This document shows positions 44,614 through 53,537 of a stretch of 64,000 bases of DNA, in pieces (the first letter of the stretch is position 1; each line of letters opens with the position of its first letter). A program made the position numbers and the translations under genes. Below the pieces are notes generated by a model. The model searched no databases, was not told the DNA's origin, and saw only the letters and a program-made list of their open reading frames with translations. This stretch comes from Gudongella oleilytica (lineage in GTDB: Bacteria > Bacillota > Clostridia > Tissierellales > Tissierellaceae). The stretch is taken from assembly GCF_004101785.1 (NCBI RefSeq), contig NZ_CP035130.1, positions 620,001 through 684,000 on the forward strand, in the 5' to 3' direction.

Positions 44614-45357
44614 TTACTTTTGAGATTCCTTAACTTCGCAGCGAACGCTCAGTATCTCATTTTCGATCAATTTTCTTGCCTTGACCCTGCTTTCCTCCGT
44701 ACCATCGACCCGGTACATATTTGTGATTACCTTCTTCACCTTAGTTGGCTTGTCAGAAAGGATCACTATCCTGTCTCCAAGCTCAACGGCTTCATCAAGG
44801 TCGTGAGTGACAAGTATACATGTCCTCATTTCACACGCAATTAGTTCCTTGAGAAAATCCATTGAAGCCCTTTTATTTGCAATATCAAGCGAACGGAAGG
44901 GCTCATCCATAAGAAGCATATCCGAAGGGTAGGCAAAGGCCCTAAGCATGCCTATACGCTGCTTCATCCCCCCTGAAAGTTTTTTAGGGTAATAGTTAAT
45001 GTATTCCTTAAGTCCAACCTGTTCCAGATACCTATTGACAGTCCATTCCATCTTCTCTTTATCCATCTTTCCTTTAAGCACAAAGCGGATATTATCACCT
45101 ACGGTCCTCCAGGGGATCAGCCGATCCTCCTGGAACACAAAGGAAATCTTTTCATACAGAAATCCCTCGACCTCACCGGAATCAGGCTGATCCAATCCAG
45201 ACACTATGTTAAGCAGCGTCGTCTTTCCGCAACCGGAAGGACCAAGGATAGCCGTGGTCTTGAATTCCTCAAATTCAATTGTAATATCATCAAGCACCTT
45301 AAGCTCATTGTAGCTTTTTGATATATTCCTTACAGCATACATACTGATCACATCCAT
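44614..45357 (-). CDS. ABC importer ATPase (SsuB/TauB/ThiZ-like)
   Basis: ATP-binding subunit of 247 residues: Walker A GPSGCGKTT, signature LSGGMKQRIGMLRAF, Walker B MLLMDEPFRSLD and switch His in LVTHDLDEAVELGD. This is the nitrate/sulfonate/thiamine-precursor group. Last gene of a minus-strand three-gene importer; it overlaps the permease gene by 10 bp. Confidence 0.9.
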   Translation of the reverse strand: MDVISMYAVRNISKSYNELKVLDDITIEFEEFKTTAILGPSGCGKTTLLNIVSGLDQPDSGEVEGFLYEKISFVFQEDRLIPWRTVGDNIRFVLKGKMDKEKMEWTVNRYLEQVGLKEYINYYPKKLSGGMKQRIGMLRAFAYPSDMLLMDEPFRSLDIANKRASMDFLKELIACEMRTCILVTHDLDEAVELGDRIVILSDKPTKVKKVITNMYRVDGTEESRVKARKLIENEILSVRCEVKESQK

Positions 45358-46106
45358 CCCTTATTTTCCCAGGCCGCCTTTATCCGATCCATAGATAGCT
45401 TCAGCACCCAGGACATAAGGAGAATAACTATTATCCATGCGAACACTCCGTCAGTATTGAGATAGGTCTTTTCAAGCATAAGCCTTGTTCCAACGGCAAA
45501 TTTAGGCTGAGCAAGAACCTCGCCTGCAACGACCATCTTAAGGGAGGTGCCAAGGGTAGAGGAGCTGACACGGCCTATCCCTGCAAGGATGGAGGGGAGG
45601 TAGATATCTATTGCCATAGTCCTTCGATCCACCCCAAATATATGAGCCATTTCTATTAGGTCCCCATCAACATTTACGATAGAGTTGTACACAGTCTCAT
45701 AAAGGATTGGAAACACCATGACAAAGCCTACGAATACAGGCACCAGCTGGCTGTCAAGCCATATAAGGGCAAGGATTATTATCGCCATAATGGGCACCGA
45801 GCTTAAGAATGAAAGCACAGGCTCCATAAGCTCTCTGAGAAATACACTCCATCTCGAAAGAGCCCCAAGGGCTACGGCAATAAGAAGCGATGCCAAAAAG
45901 CCTGCAATGCACCTTAAGAAGGTATAGCCCACGATATTCAAGAAATCCCTGCCTGAGACTATTAACAAAAGGCGCAACAGGGTAGACCCAACCCCAGGAA
46001 CAATGACCTCATTGTCCACAAGGAGGGAAAGGAGGACCCAACCACCCATCAGGGTGACCCAGGCAGCTGCTCTTAAACCCCTTTTACCTGTAATATAATC
46101 CTTCAT
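45348..46106 (-). CDS. ABC importer permease (SsuC-like)
   Basis: BPD_transp_1 permease of 252 residues with six spans and the EAA loop EMAHIFGVDRRTMAIDIYLPS facing the ATPase. The start at 46106 follows GGAGGA; it overlaps the end of the binding-protein gene by 23 bp. An in-frame start at 46139 lies further inside that gene and is rejected. Confidence 0.9.
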   Translation of the reverse strand: MKDYITGKRGLRAAAWVTLMGGWVLLSLLVDNEVIVPGVGSTLLRLLLIVSGRDFLNIVGYTFLRCIAGFLASLLIAVALGALSRWSVFLRELMEPVLSFLSSVPIMAIIILALIWLDSQLVPVFVGFVMVFPILYETVYNSIVNVDGDLIEMAHIFGVDRRTMAIDIYLPSILAGIGRVSSSTLGTSLKMVVAGEVLAQPKFAVGTRLMLEKTYLNTDGVFAWIIVILLMSWVLKLSMDRIKAAWENKGWM

Positions 46107-47127
46107 CCGGGAGCTTTCCTCCAATAAAGTCAGGGGCAAAATCCATTATAGCCCTGTAATATGCCTCATACTCCGCCTTAGAATCCTCAATCGGGAAGCT
46201 GCCTATGTTCATTCTCTTGATACCCGAAACTACAGCTTCTTTAGCAAGCCCAAGCTCTAATTCCTCAGAAACTGATCCAAGCTCTCCGGGGTTCTCCATA
46301 GCCCACTGGATGCTTTCCTCATAGGCCGCAAGGAAGCTCTCCACAAACTCAGGGTGTTCCTCGATAAGGCTTGTCTTTATTACAAGGCTTGCCTGAGGAT
46401 ATCCCTTTTCAACCTGCATATATTCAGCCCAGAGGGAGTTAAGATCAAATAAAATCTTTACCTTGCCTTCAGACTTTGCAATAACTCCTGAAACAGCAGG
46501 CTCGGGCAAAATTGCAAAGGTCGCCTTTCCACTCAATAGATATGGTCCTACTTCAGCTGCAGTTGCAAGATAGTTCAGAGTCAGATCTGAATCAGGCTCG
46601 ATGGCATCCTTAAGCAGCAGCATCCTGAATATGAGATCAGGTGTAAGTCCCTTTCCAAAGGTAGTGATCTCTCTGCCAACAAGCGCCCCCAAAAACGGCG
46701 CATCCTCAGTTCCAATAAGGTAAAGATTTCCCCATGTGGAGGTACCGGCTACAGTATATCCCAAATTCTTATTGTATGCAGATGCAGCGAGAGTAGAGGG
46801 GATCATTGCAATGTCAGCCTCGCCATTCATAATGGATGATGTCAGAAGATCGGTGGATCTTAAAAGGTCATACTGGATTTGGAAGGCAGAGTCAACCTGA
46901 GTATCCTCCTTCATCATCTTACCGGCAGTAAGGGCAGTAACACCCTCCATAAATGCGAATCTGATATTTATACTCTCCGCAGGCTCTTCAACAGGCTCAG
47001 GTGCGTCAGGCCCCTCACTTACCGGTGGCTCCTCAGGAGCGGGAGGGGGAGTGGATGGAGCAGCACATCCTGTAATAAGGCCAGCTGACAATAACAGTAC
47101 AAGCATAAGGCTTAAAAATCTCTTCAT
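46084..47127 (-). CDS. Lipoprotein substrate-binding protein (NMT1/THI5 or SsuA-like)
   Basis: Exported lipoprotein of 347 residues: signal with lipobox LITGCAA (residues about 17-23), Pro/Glu-rich linker (PPPAPEEPPVSEGPDAPEPV), then a type II binding fold with NGEADIAMIPSTLAASAYNK and GREITTFGKGLTPDLIF. Such proteins bind sulfonates, pyrimidine precursors or other small organics. First gene of the operon; its promoter region (TATAAT-like on the minus strand near 47161-47166) follows the hydrogenase terminator. Confidence 0.88.
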   Translation of the reverse strand: MKRFLSLMLVLLLSAGLITGCAAPSTPPPAPEEPPVSEGPDAPEPVEEPAESINIRFAFMEGVTALTAGKMMKEDTQVDSAFQIQYDLLRSTDLLTSSIMNGEADIAMIPSTLAASAYNKNLGYTVAGTSTWGNLYLIGTEDAPFLGALVGREITTFGKGLTPDLIFRMLLLKDAIEPDSDLTLNYLATAAEVGPYLLSGKATFAILPEPAVSGVIAKSEGKVKILFDLNSLWAEYMQVEKGYPQASLVIKTSLIEEHPEFVESFLAAYEESIQWAMENPGELGSVSEELELGLAKEAVVSGIKRMNIGSFPIEDSKAEYEAYYRAIMDFAPDFIGGKLPDEGLYYR

Positions 47128-47169
47128 AATTTATACACTCCAGTCAAATAATATATGTTTATTATATCA

Positions 47170-47196
47170 CAAAAGCCCCGGTCGTGGACCGAGGCT
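47170..47196 (-). terminator. Terminator of the hydrogenase operon
   Basis: On the minus strand GAGCCTCGGTC-CAC-GACCGGGGCTTTT forms a stem with one mismatch and a short T tract, 8 bp after the hydrogenase stop. Confidence 0.75.
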
Positions 47197-47203
47197 CATT
47201 GGA

Positions 47204-48940
47204 TTACTTCTTGGTGGGATCAAGCTCCCAGGCATGATGGTCAGTGTGTAAGAGCTCATGTGATTTGTGGGAAAGAGGACTTCCAAAGAATTCATCATAA
47301 ACCTTTGTGATCGATGGGTTCTCATGGGAGAATCTCAGGTTGCTGATCTGATCCAAGCCATAGAGGACCTCAGCCCTTTTCTCAGCAAGCTCCTTACCGT
47401 CCCATATAGGCTGTCCGCCGCCACCGGCGCAGCCGCCTGGGCAAGCCATTATCTCGACGAAATGATACTCTACTTCGCCTCGTCTAATGGCCTCTATCAG
47501 TCTTCTGGTGTTTCCAAGACCGCTTGCAACCGCCACCTTAAGGGTAGTGCCAGCTATGTCAAAGCTTGCTTCCTTCCAGCCCTTTCTGCCGCGTACATCC
47601 TTAAAGGCGTCCGGAGCAGGGTTCTCGCCTGTTACAAGGAAGTAGGCACTTCTTAGAGCGGCCTCCATAACTCCGCCTGTAGCTCCGAATATTACAGCAG
47701 CACCTGAACCTATTCCAAGAGGGGTATCCAGTGGCTCCTCGTCGAGGTATTTGACTGTGATATGCTCAGACCTTATAAGTCTTTCCACCTCACGGGTCGT
47801 AAGTACTACATCTACGTCTTGACCTGCACCGGCGTCGCTTAGTACAGGAACACCAGCCTCATATTTCTTTGCAGTACAAGGCATTATGGAAACGCTGAAG
47901 ATCTTTGACGGATCAACATTTAAAAGCTTGGCATAGTAGCTCTTGGCTATTGCACCAAACATCTGCTGTGGCGACTTCGCCGTTGAAAGCTGATCGACCA
48001 TATCCGGGTACTGGGTCTTTATGAATCTGATCCAGCCCGGGCAGCAGGAGGTAAACATTGGGAAGGTCTCGTTATCTGCATTCTTAAGTCTCTCAAGGAA
48101 TTCACTTCCTTCCTCCATAATAGTAAGGTCAGCAGTGAAGTTTGTATCGAAGATATAGTCAAAGCCTACTCTTCTAAGAGCTGCAGCAAGCCTTTCGACC
48201 GTCGCAAACTCCCTTGAAAGTCCAAGGCCTTCGCCCCAGGCCGCACGAACAGCAGGAGCTATTTGGACTATCGTAACCTTGTCCTTATCAGCAAGAGCTT
48301 CGAACACCTTATCGGTGTCGTCTCTTTCTCTTAGAGCTCCAACCGGACAGTGGGTTATGCACTGGCCGCAAAGGGCACAGTCGGATTCTTCGATCCTTCT
48401 GTTATGCGATACGTCTACGTTAGTTCTCGAACCGGTGTTGGCAACATCCCAAACCTTAAGGCTTTGTACATGGTCGCACACCTGGATGCATCTCATACAC
48501 TTTATACACTTCTCATAATCCCTTACAAGCGGGAAGCCTTCAGTCCAGCGGGCATGAGGCATTTCAAGCTTAAAGGGACTTTCTATTATATTCAGATCAT
48601 TTGCTATTGTCTGAAGGCTGCAGTTGCCGCTTCTAACACAAGTGGTGCAGGTCGCATCGTGCTGTGAAAGTATAAGCTCGACGTTGTTCCTTCTTGCATT
48701 TCTTACCTTGGGGCTATTGGTGTGTATTACCATGCCCTCTTCAACAGTATTGTTACAGGAGGTGACCAGTCTTTCAACTCCTTCGACCTCCACAACACAT
48801 ACTCTGCAGGCACCGATCTCGTTAAGACCCTCAAGATAGCAAAGGTTAGGGATATCGATATGGCATTTCTTAGCCGCATCCAGAATTGTAGTACCTTCCG
48901 GTACAGTGACAGCTATGTTGTTAATAACCAGATTTACCAT
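47204..48940 (-). CDS. hydA: [FeFe]-hydrogenase catalytic subunit
   Basis: Group A [FeFe]-hydrogenase of 578 residues. N-terminal 2Fe-2S domain (NLCYLEGLNEIGACRVC and TSCNN), a His/Cys 4Fe-4S site (HDATCTTCVRSGNC), two 4Fe-4S ferredoxin motifs (CIKCMRCIQVC; CALCGQCITHCPVGAL), then the H-cluster domain with TSCCPGW (P1), MPCTAKK (P2) and MACPGGCAGGGGQP (P3), and a small-subunit-like tail (FFGSPLSHKSHELLHT). All H-cluster ligands are present, so it should be active. Overlaps the upstream NuoF/GltD fusion gene by 7 bp; it likely takes electrons from NAD(P)H and ferredoxin. Confidence 0.95.
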   Translation of the reverse strand: MVNLVINNIAVTVPEGTTILDAAKKCHIDIPNLCYLEGLNEIGACRVCVVEVEGVERLVTSCNNTVEEGMVIHTNSPKVRNARRNNVELILSQHDATCTTCVRSGNCSLQTIANDLNIIESPFKLEMPHARWTEGFPLVRDYEKCIKCMRCIQVCDHVQSLKVWDVANTGSRTNVDVSHNRRIEESDCALCGQCITHCPVGALRERDDTDKVFEALADKDKVTIVQIAPAVRAAWGEGLGLSREFATVERLAAALRRVGFDYIFDTNFTADLTIMEEGSEFLERLKNADNETFPMFTSCCPGWIRFIKTQYPDMVDQLSTAKSPQQMFGAIAKSYYAKLLNVDPSKIFSVSIMPCTAKKYEAGVPVLSDAGAGQDVDVVLTTREVERLIRSEHITVKYLDEEPLDTPLGIGSGAAVIFGATGGVMEAALRSAYFLVTGENPAPDAFKDVRGRKGWKEASFDIAGTTLKVAVASGLGNTRRLIEAIRRGEVEYHFVEIMACPGGCAGGGGQPIWDGKELAEKRAEVLYGLDQISNLRFSHENPSITKVYDEFFGSPLSHKSHELLHTDHHAWELDPTKK

Positions 48941-50766
48941 CTTTCGATCCTCCCTCCCTTGAATACTCCAAAGCCGAAGTGGTCACATCTTAAGCAGCGT
49001 CTCGACTCCTGCATAGCCTCCTGGTCACTCATGCCAAGCTCGGAAAGCTCAAAGTCGTCTGACCTCTCCTCAACAGGTCTTTCCTTCATATTGACCCTGC
49101 CGCAAGGCACTCTGTCAGCTATCCTCGGCTCGGGTACTTTGACCTCCGCAACTATCTCATGATGGAAGCCAAGATAATTGTCAATATTAGCAGCTGCAAC
49201 CTTGCCAGCTGAAATCGCCTGGATTACAGTAGCAGGACCTGATATACAGTCTCCGCCCGAATACACATCAGGCATTCCAACTACACCGGCAGTATTAAGA
49301 GCATCTATAAGGCCCCTTCTTACGGGGATCCCTTCCTTCTCGAATTCCTTGGATTCAATACCCTGACCTATGGCTATTACGACAACATCGCAGGGGATCC
49401 TTACAGGAGCTTCCTTGGCATCCACAGCCTTTGGCCTCCCGCCATCGATCTGTCCTACGATCTGCGGCTGGACCCAAAGAGCAGTAACCCTGCCATCGTC
49501 ATCCGTTTCGATCCTCTTGGGACTGTAAAGCTCATAGATCTCGCAGCCCTCTGCTACTGCTGCTTCTATTTCTTCCTTCATTGCAGGCATATCAGCCTTT
49601 CTTCTTCTGTATACTATATCAGAGCTTTCTGCCCCCAGTCTTACGGCTGATCTTGCCACGTCGATCGCTACGTTTCCGCCTCCAAGAACGACCACTCTTT
49701 TTCCCTTCAGTTCAGGATAATATCCGTCGCCTGCATCACGAAGGATATCAACGGCAGAGTAAACTCCCTCGGCATCCTCGTTCTCAAGACCTATCTTCTT
49801 GTCGGTTTGAGCCCCTATAGCTATGTATATGCTGTCGAACTTTTCCTTAAGATCCATTACTGACATATCCTTACCTATAGTAACTCCAAGGTGGACCTTC
49901 ACTCCATGGGAGAGCATTGTCCCGATCTCCTGATCAAGTATCTCGCGGGGCAGACGATAGCTTGGGATCCCATAACGGAGCATTCCGCCCAGGTGTTTCT
50001 TCTGCTCATATATCTCGACCTCGTGACCCATAAGGGTAAGGTAATATGCTGCACTCAATCCGCTTGGACCTCCCCCGACGACAGCGACCTTCTTGCCGGT
50101 AAGGGGAGCCCTTTCAGGCAGCGGTATATTACCGGAATTTTCAACCGCATATCTCTTAAGACCCCTGATATTGATCGGGTCATCGACCATGTTTCTTCTG
50201 CACCTTGTCTCACAGGGATGCTCGCAAACGAATGCGCAGGTAGCAGGCATCGGGTTGTCCTTCCTGATAAGCCTTATTGCATCCTCGTTTCTGCCCTCAG
50301 CAATAAGGGCTATGTAGCCAGGAACGTCAACACCTGCAGGACACAGAGAAACGCAAGGAACTGACTGGTAGATACCGAAGTTGCAGCGGTTCCTAAGTAT
50401 ATGCTCCTCGTAGTCATCTCTGAAGCCCTCGATCCCCTTAAGGACCATGTTTGCAGCCTCATATCCGATAGCACAATCAGCTGTGTAATAAATGCTCCGG
50501 GCTGTCTTTTCAATAAAGTCGATAGTCTCCATAGTTGCCTTCCCGTCAAGCACATCTTCCAACAGATTCTCAAGCTGTCCAAGGCCTATCCTGCAGGGCA
50601 CGCACTTGCCGCAGGTCTGGGCATGGGCCATCTTCAGGAACGAGGAAGCAAGGTCGATAGGGCACAAGCCCGGTGGAGAAGCTACTATACGCCTCTCAAG
50701 ATCCTTATACATCTCCTCAACAGTGGCCTGAGCCATATCCTTGGTGATGATACTAAGTCTGCTCAA
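48934..50766 (-). CDS. NuoF C-terminal domain fused to GltD-like NAD(P)/FAD oxidoreductase
   Basis: Electron-transfer flavoprotein of 610 residues. Residues about 30-125 are the 4Fe-4S-binding end of NuoF/HydB (CGKCVPCRIGLGQLENLL, then YYTADCAIGYEA) but the FMN/NADH part is absent. Residues about 135-600 are a GltD/NfnB-type module: 4Fe-4S cysteines (SLCPAGVDVPGYI; CEHPCETRCRR), FAD GGGPSGLSAAYYL near 230, NAD(P) GGGNVAIDVARS near 368, FAD closing YSGGDCISGPATV, and a terminal RRCLRCDHFG. TTG start behind AAAGGAG. It is co-transcribed with hydA, so I infer an NAD(P)H-dependent, possibly bifurcating hydrogenase partner. Confidence 0.88.
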   Translation of the reverse strand: MSRLSIITKDMAQATVEEMYKDLERRIVASPPGLCPIDLASSFLKMAHAQTCGKCVPCRIGLGQLENLLEDVLDGKATMETIDFIEKTARSIYYTADCAIGYEAANMVLKGIEGFRDDYEEHILRNRCNFGIYQSVPCVSLCPAGVDVPGYIALIAEGRNEDAIRLIRKDNPMPATCAFVCEHPCETRCRRNMVDDPINIRGLKRYAVENSGNIPLPERAPLTGKKVAVVGGGPSGLSAAYYLTLMGHEVEIYEQKKHLGGMLRYGIPSYRLPREILDQEIGTMLSHGVKVHLGVTIGKDMSVMDLKEKFDSIYIAIGAQTDKKIGLENEDAEGVYSAVDILRDAGDGYYPELKGKRVVVLGGGNVAIDVARSAVRLGAESSDIVYRRRKADMPAMKEEIEAAVAEGCEIYELYSPKRIETDDDGRVTALWVQPQIVGQIDGGRPKAVDAKEAPVRIPCDVVVIAIGQGIESKEFEKEGIPVRRGLIDALNTAGVVGMPDVYSGGDCISGPATVIQAISAGKVAAANIDNYLGFHHEIVAEVKVPEPRIADRVPCGRVNMKERPVEERSDDFELSELGMSDQEAMQESRRCLRCDHFGFGVFKGGRIERW

Positions 50767-50799
50767 ATAAATCAGCTCCTTTCATTAGTTTAAGCGTTG

Positions 50800-51012
50800 T
50801 AGGGGCAGACGACCCTGTCTGCCCGTGAGGGATCTCTGTCCTTGTCATCCCGACCATTCTTCCCTTGTCATACCGACCAGCGTGGAGGGATCCCATTCTT
50901 TCGTCTTTGCTTTTGAATTTTCATTGTCAATCGTCAATTGTCCATTGTCAATTGCTTTGTTCCTGTCATCCTGAGCGTCAGCGAAGGATCTAATCCTTTA
51001 ATTGTGAATTGT
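50800..51012. repeat. Composite intergenic repeat, copy 1
   Basis: Two GTCAT(C/A)CCGACC units (50844 and 50867), then GTGGAGGGATCC, TCGTCTTTGCTTTTGA, then CAATCGTCAATTGTCCATTG (near 50930) and a GTCATCCTGAGCGTCAGCGA unit near 50967. The same order of parts is found at 51284-51445 and 52511-52612. The whole gap 50767-51592 contains no gene I can support. Confidence 0.8.
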
Positions 51013-51283
51013 GAATTATCTCCTGCGAACTACTTATATTCATACCGTTAAATATATAACAATATATATTTAAATAATATACCCGAATTAATCATATGTC
51101 AAGTAATATTGATAGACAATTGACGCACAAAAATGTGTAAAAATGCAAACATTAGAAACGATATATATGATGTTCACGCAAATGTCGTAATATTAAGTTA
51201 CGAAATTAACGAATAAATTCTCTCCTAAAACCGATAATGATGACAAATATATAACAATATTACAGAGTCTATGTTCATGATCT

Positions 51284-51445
51284 GTCATCTCGACCAACCT
51301 TACTCCTGTCATCCCGACCAACCTTACTCCTGTCATCCCGACCAACCTTACTCCTGTCATCCCGACCAACGTGGAGGGATCTCCGTTTTTCGTCTTTGCT
51401 TTTGATTTTTTATTGTCAATCGTCAATTGTCCATTGTCAATCGGT
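51284..51445. repeat. Composite intergenic repeat, copy 2, with four 24-bp tandem units
   Basis: GTCATCCCGACCAACCTTAC TCCT repeats with an exact 24-bp period at 51284, 51308, 51332 and 51356; the last unit runs into GTGGAGGGATC, TCGTCTTTGCTTTTGATTTT and CAATCGTCAATTGTCCATTG. Confidence 0.88.
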
Positions 51446-51591
51446 TTATCTTTTTCTACATCATACCTACTATCTCTACTCTGGAAACATATGTGACATA
51501 TGACTATATTATTATTTACATCAGTAAAGCTTGATGATAATTTAAAGTTAACAGAGCTTGGTATGGGGGTACCAGCTTTGATTATCCTGTT

Positions 51592-51650
51592 ATCGATGGA
51601 ACGCCGTATGCGATGAAAGTCGCACGTACGGTGTGGACCTTAGCGAAATC
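51592..51650 (+). other. Possible group II intron scar (RNA hairpin)
   Basis: GCCGTATGCGATGAAAGTCG followed by CACGTACGGTGTGG can fold into a stem (CCGTATGCGA with TCGCACGTACGG) that closely resembles the hairpin found before intron-encoded reverse transcriptases in bacterial group II introns. No reverse transcriptase or domain V was found nearby. An alternative is chance similarity or another structured RNA. Confidence 0.35.
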
Positions 51651-52446
51651 CGAAAGGATAGCAAGGGATGAAGAAGTAATAGTAACACTTGGAGAACCAA
51701 CAGCATTACACTATGTTAATGACTCAGGCTGGAATGCACTTACTACAGAGATAGAGATCGAAGGTGCACTCTTTAATGAGTACGCAGCAGACTCCTCCAA
51801 TTGGGACATAGACTTTGGAACATCAGGTCTGGGTCTATTGGATATGCTTGTATCTCCGGATGGTACATCCATAAGGATCAGATTTGTAAATGATCCGGCA
51901 GATGGAACGATCGAGTTCAAGCTGTTGGGAGCAGGAAACACAGAGGGCGTTGAAACAAATACAGTTACACTGGATGTTTATGAAGAAAACGACGGAGGGT
52001 ACATCTCGTCAGGAACAGATGACTGGATATACACAACTCACTCTACAGAGGCAGCATACCCAGGCTATAATGAAGAAGTAGGCATAATGAGCTGGAGAAC
52101 CAGTACGTACACAGACGACATGTTAATAAGTCTTACAACTCAGCCAATGGATCTTCCTGATTCAGATTCAATAACTATTGAATGGATGCAGGCTTGGAAT
52201 ACTGAAGGTGGATTCGATTATATCAGTGTGTACTATAAGCTGGATGAAGGCAGTTGGAATTACCTTAACGGAAATTCAGGCTATAGCGCTTGGCAAAAGA
52301 TGAGCTATGTAATACCTGTAGCCCCTGATGCTGAGACTATATCAATCAAGTGGGAGTTTACAACCGATTGGTCTATTACTAAGCCTGTTGTCGCTGTATA
52401 TATCGACAACTTGACAATTACTGTCTACGAAGCACCAGATGTATAA
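51613..52446 (+). pseudogene. Surface-protein fragment with beta-sandwich domains, 5' end replaced
   Basis: Frame of 277 residues. From about residue 22 it reads like one domain of a large extracellular protein (VTLGEPTALHYVNDSGWNAL to NTVTLDVYE), then a second Trp/Asp/Ser-rich beta-sandwich (WIYTTHSTEAAYPGYNEE; ISVYYKLDEGSWNYLNG) ending PDV. There is no signal peptide or ribosome site. The first about 20 residues are encoded by the intron-like hairpin at 51592-51650, so the start is artificial. I read it as the 3' remainder of a secreted adhesin or binding protein. No family name is assigned. Confidence 0.5.
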
Positions 52447-52471
52447 AAGCAAGTAAAAAGTCATATGTACC

Positions 52472-52507
52472 AAAAAAACTCCGGTTAACCATACTGGAGC
52501 TTTTTTT
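52472..52507 (+). terminator. Terminator after the surface-protein fragment
   Basis: AAAACTCC and GGAGCTTTTTTT flank a short loop, with a strong T tract. Confidence 0.7.
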
Positions 52508-52510
52508 GCA

Positions 52511-52612
52511 TCCAGTCATCCCGACCAACGTTTAGGGATCCTCGTTTCTCGTCTTTGCTTTTGATTTTTTAATTGTCAATCGTCAATTGTCCATTGTCAA
52601 TTGTCAATTGGT
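52511..52612. repeat. Composite intergenic repeat, copy 3
   Basis: GTCATCCCGACCAACGTTTA GGGATCC, TCGTCTTTGCTTTTGATTTT, then CAATCGTCAATTGTCCATTG and one more CAATTGTCAATTGG. Same orientation and order as copies 1 and 2. From 52613 to 52793 the sequence is C/T-rich with CCAACTAA repeated; no gene. Confidence 0.85.
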
Positions 52613-52793
52613 TTATCTTTTCCTAACTACTATTTTTCTTTCCCCTTTCCCCTTGTAGCTTTCCCTTAACTAAAGGGTATATATTTTATGTATTTAAGAT
52701 TATTACTTTTTCTTGATGTTTTCCTAACCAACTAACCAACTAACCAACTAACAAACTGACCCCTGACCCCTATTCCGAAGGAGGCTGATTCCT

Positions 52794-53426
52794 ATGCTAT
52801 TCAAAAACAGAACCGAAGCCGGCAAAAAACTGGCAGAACTGCTGTCCGATTATGCCTCCGAGGATGTCATCGTTTACGCTCTTCCCCGAGGAGGAGTGAT
52901 CCTTGGTGCTGAAATTGCAAAAGCTCTCCATGCTCCATTAGACCTTATAATAACAAAAAAAATCGGGCACCCTTCAAACCCAGAGTATGCAGTCTGCGCA
53001 TTGGCAGAGGATGGAGCACCAATATGTAATCAATCAGAGCTGGAAATGCTTGGTCACCAGTGGCTTGAGGAAGAGAAGCACAAAGCCAGAGAAGAGATCC
53101 AGCGAAGAAGAGAAGAATACGTTGGTAATACAACTCAAAAGGATATTAAAGGAAAGACAGCCATCATAGTCGATGATGGAATAGCAACAGGCCTTACAAT
53201 GATAGCCTCCATAGAAGAAATGAAGCTTCATGAACCAAAGGAGATAGTGGTTGCAATACCAATAGTTCCTTACCTAACGTCACTTAAGCTTGAAGGTATG
53301 GTAGACAAAGTAGTCTACGTAGAAGCAACCAGTGACTTCCTTGGTGCAGTAGGAGCCTACTACGAAGACTTCACTCAGGTCGACGACGATGAAGTAAAGC
53401 GTATACTTAAAGAAATCAACAATTAA
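52794..53426 (+). CDS. Phosphoribosyltransferase-family protein
   Basis: PRTase-fold protein of 210 residues. The PRPP loop AIIVDDGIATGLTM is intact; N-terminal YALPRGGVILGAEIAKALHA and KKIGHPSNPEYAVCALAEDG are typical of the standalone group often annotated as putative phosphoribosyltransferase and sometimes fused to dienelactone hydrolase. No purine/pyrimidine specificity hood is recognised, so the base is unknown. GAAGGAGG gives a good start. Own terminator downstream. Confidence 0.85.
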   Translation: MLFKNRTEAGKKLAELLSDYASEDVIVYALPRGGVILGAEIAKALHAPLDLIITKKIGHPSNPEYAVCALAEDGAPICNQSELEMLGHQWLEEEKHKAREEIQRRREEYVGNTTQKDIKGKTAIIVDDGIATGLTMIASIEEMKLHEPKEIVVAIPIVPYLTSLKLEGMVDKVVYVEATSDFLGAVGAYYEDFTQVDDDEVKRILKEINN

Positions 53427-53440
53427 ACAAATCCCGTCCC

Positions 53441-53470
53441 AAACCTTCCATTCATCGGGAAGGTTTTCTT
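53441..53470 (+). terminator. Terminator after the phosphoribosyltransferase gene
   Basis: AAACCTTCC (53441-53449) and GGAAGGTTTT (53458-53467) form a stem followed by CTTATT. Confidence 0.85.
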
Positions 53471-53537
53471 ATTGTATACCTCCAAAAATGTGTAAAATTG
53501 CTATAATATTATTAAATACACTATAGGGAGGACAGAC

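Noticed and set aside
44377-44844. Reading frame of 155 codons on the plus strand
   Set aside because: It runs through intergenic repeats into the antisense of the ABC ATPase gene; composition and lack of a ribosome site mark it as a shadow.
51284-51379. CRISPR array
   Set aside because: The units are contiguous with no spacers and no cas gene is present.
51193-51426. 77-codon minus-strand frame with an 8-residue peptide repeat
   Set aside because: It only translates the 24-bp DNA tandem array; no start signals.
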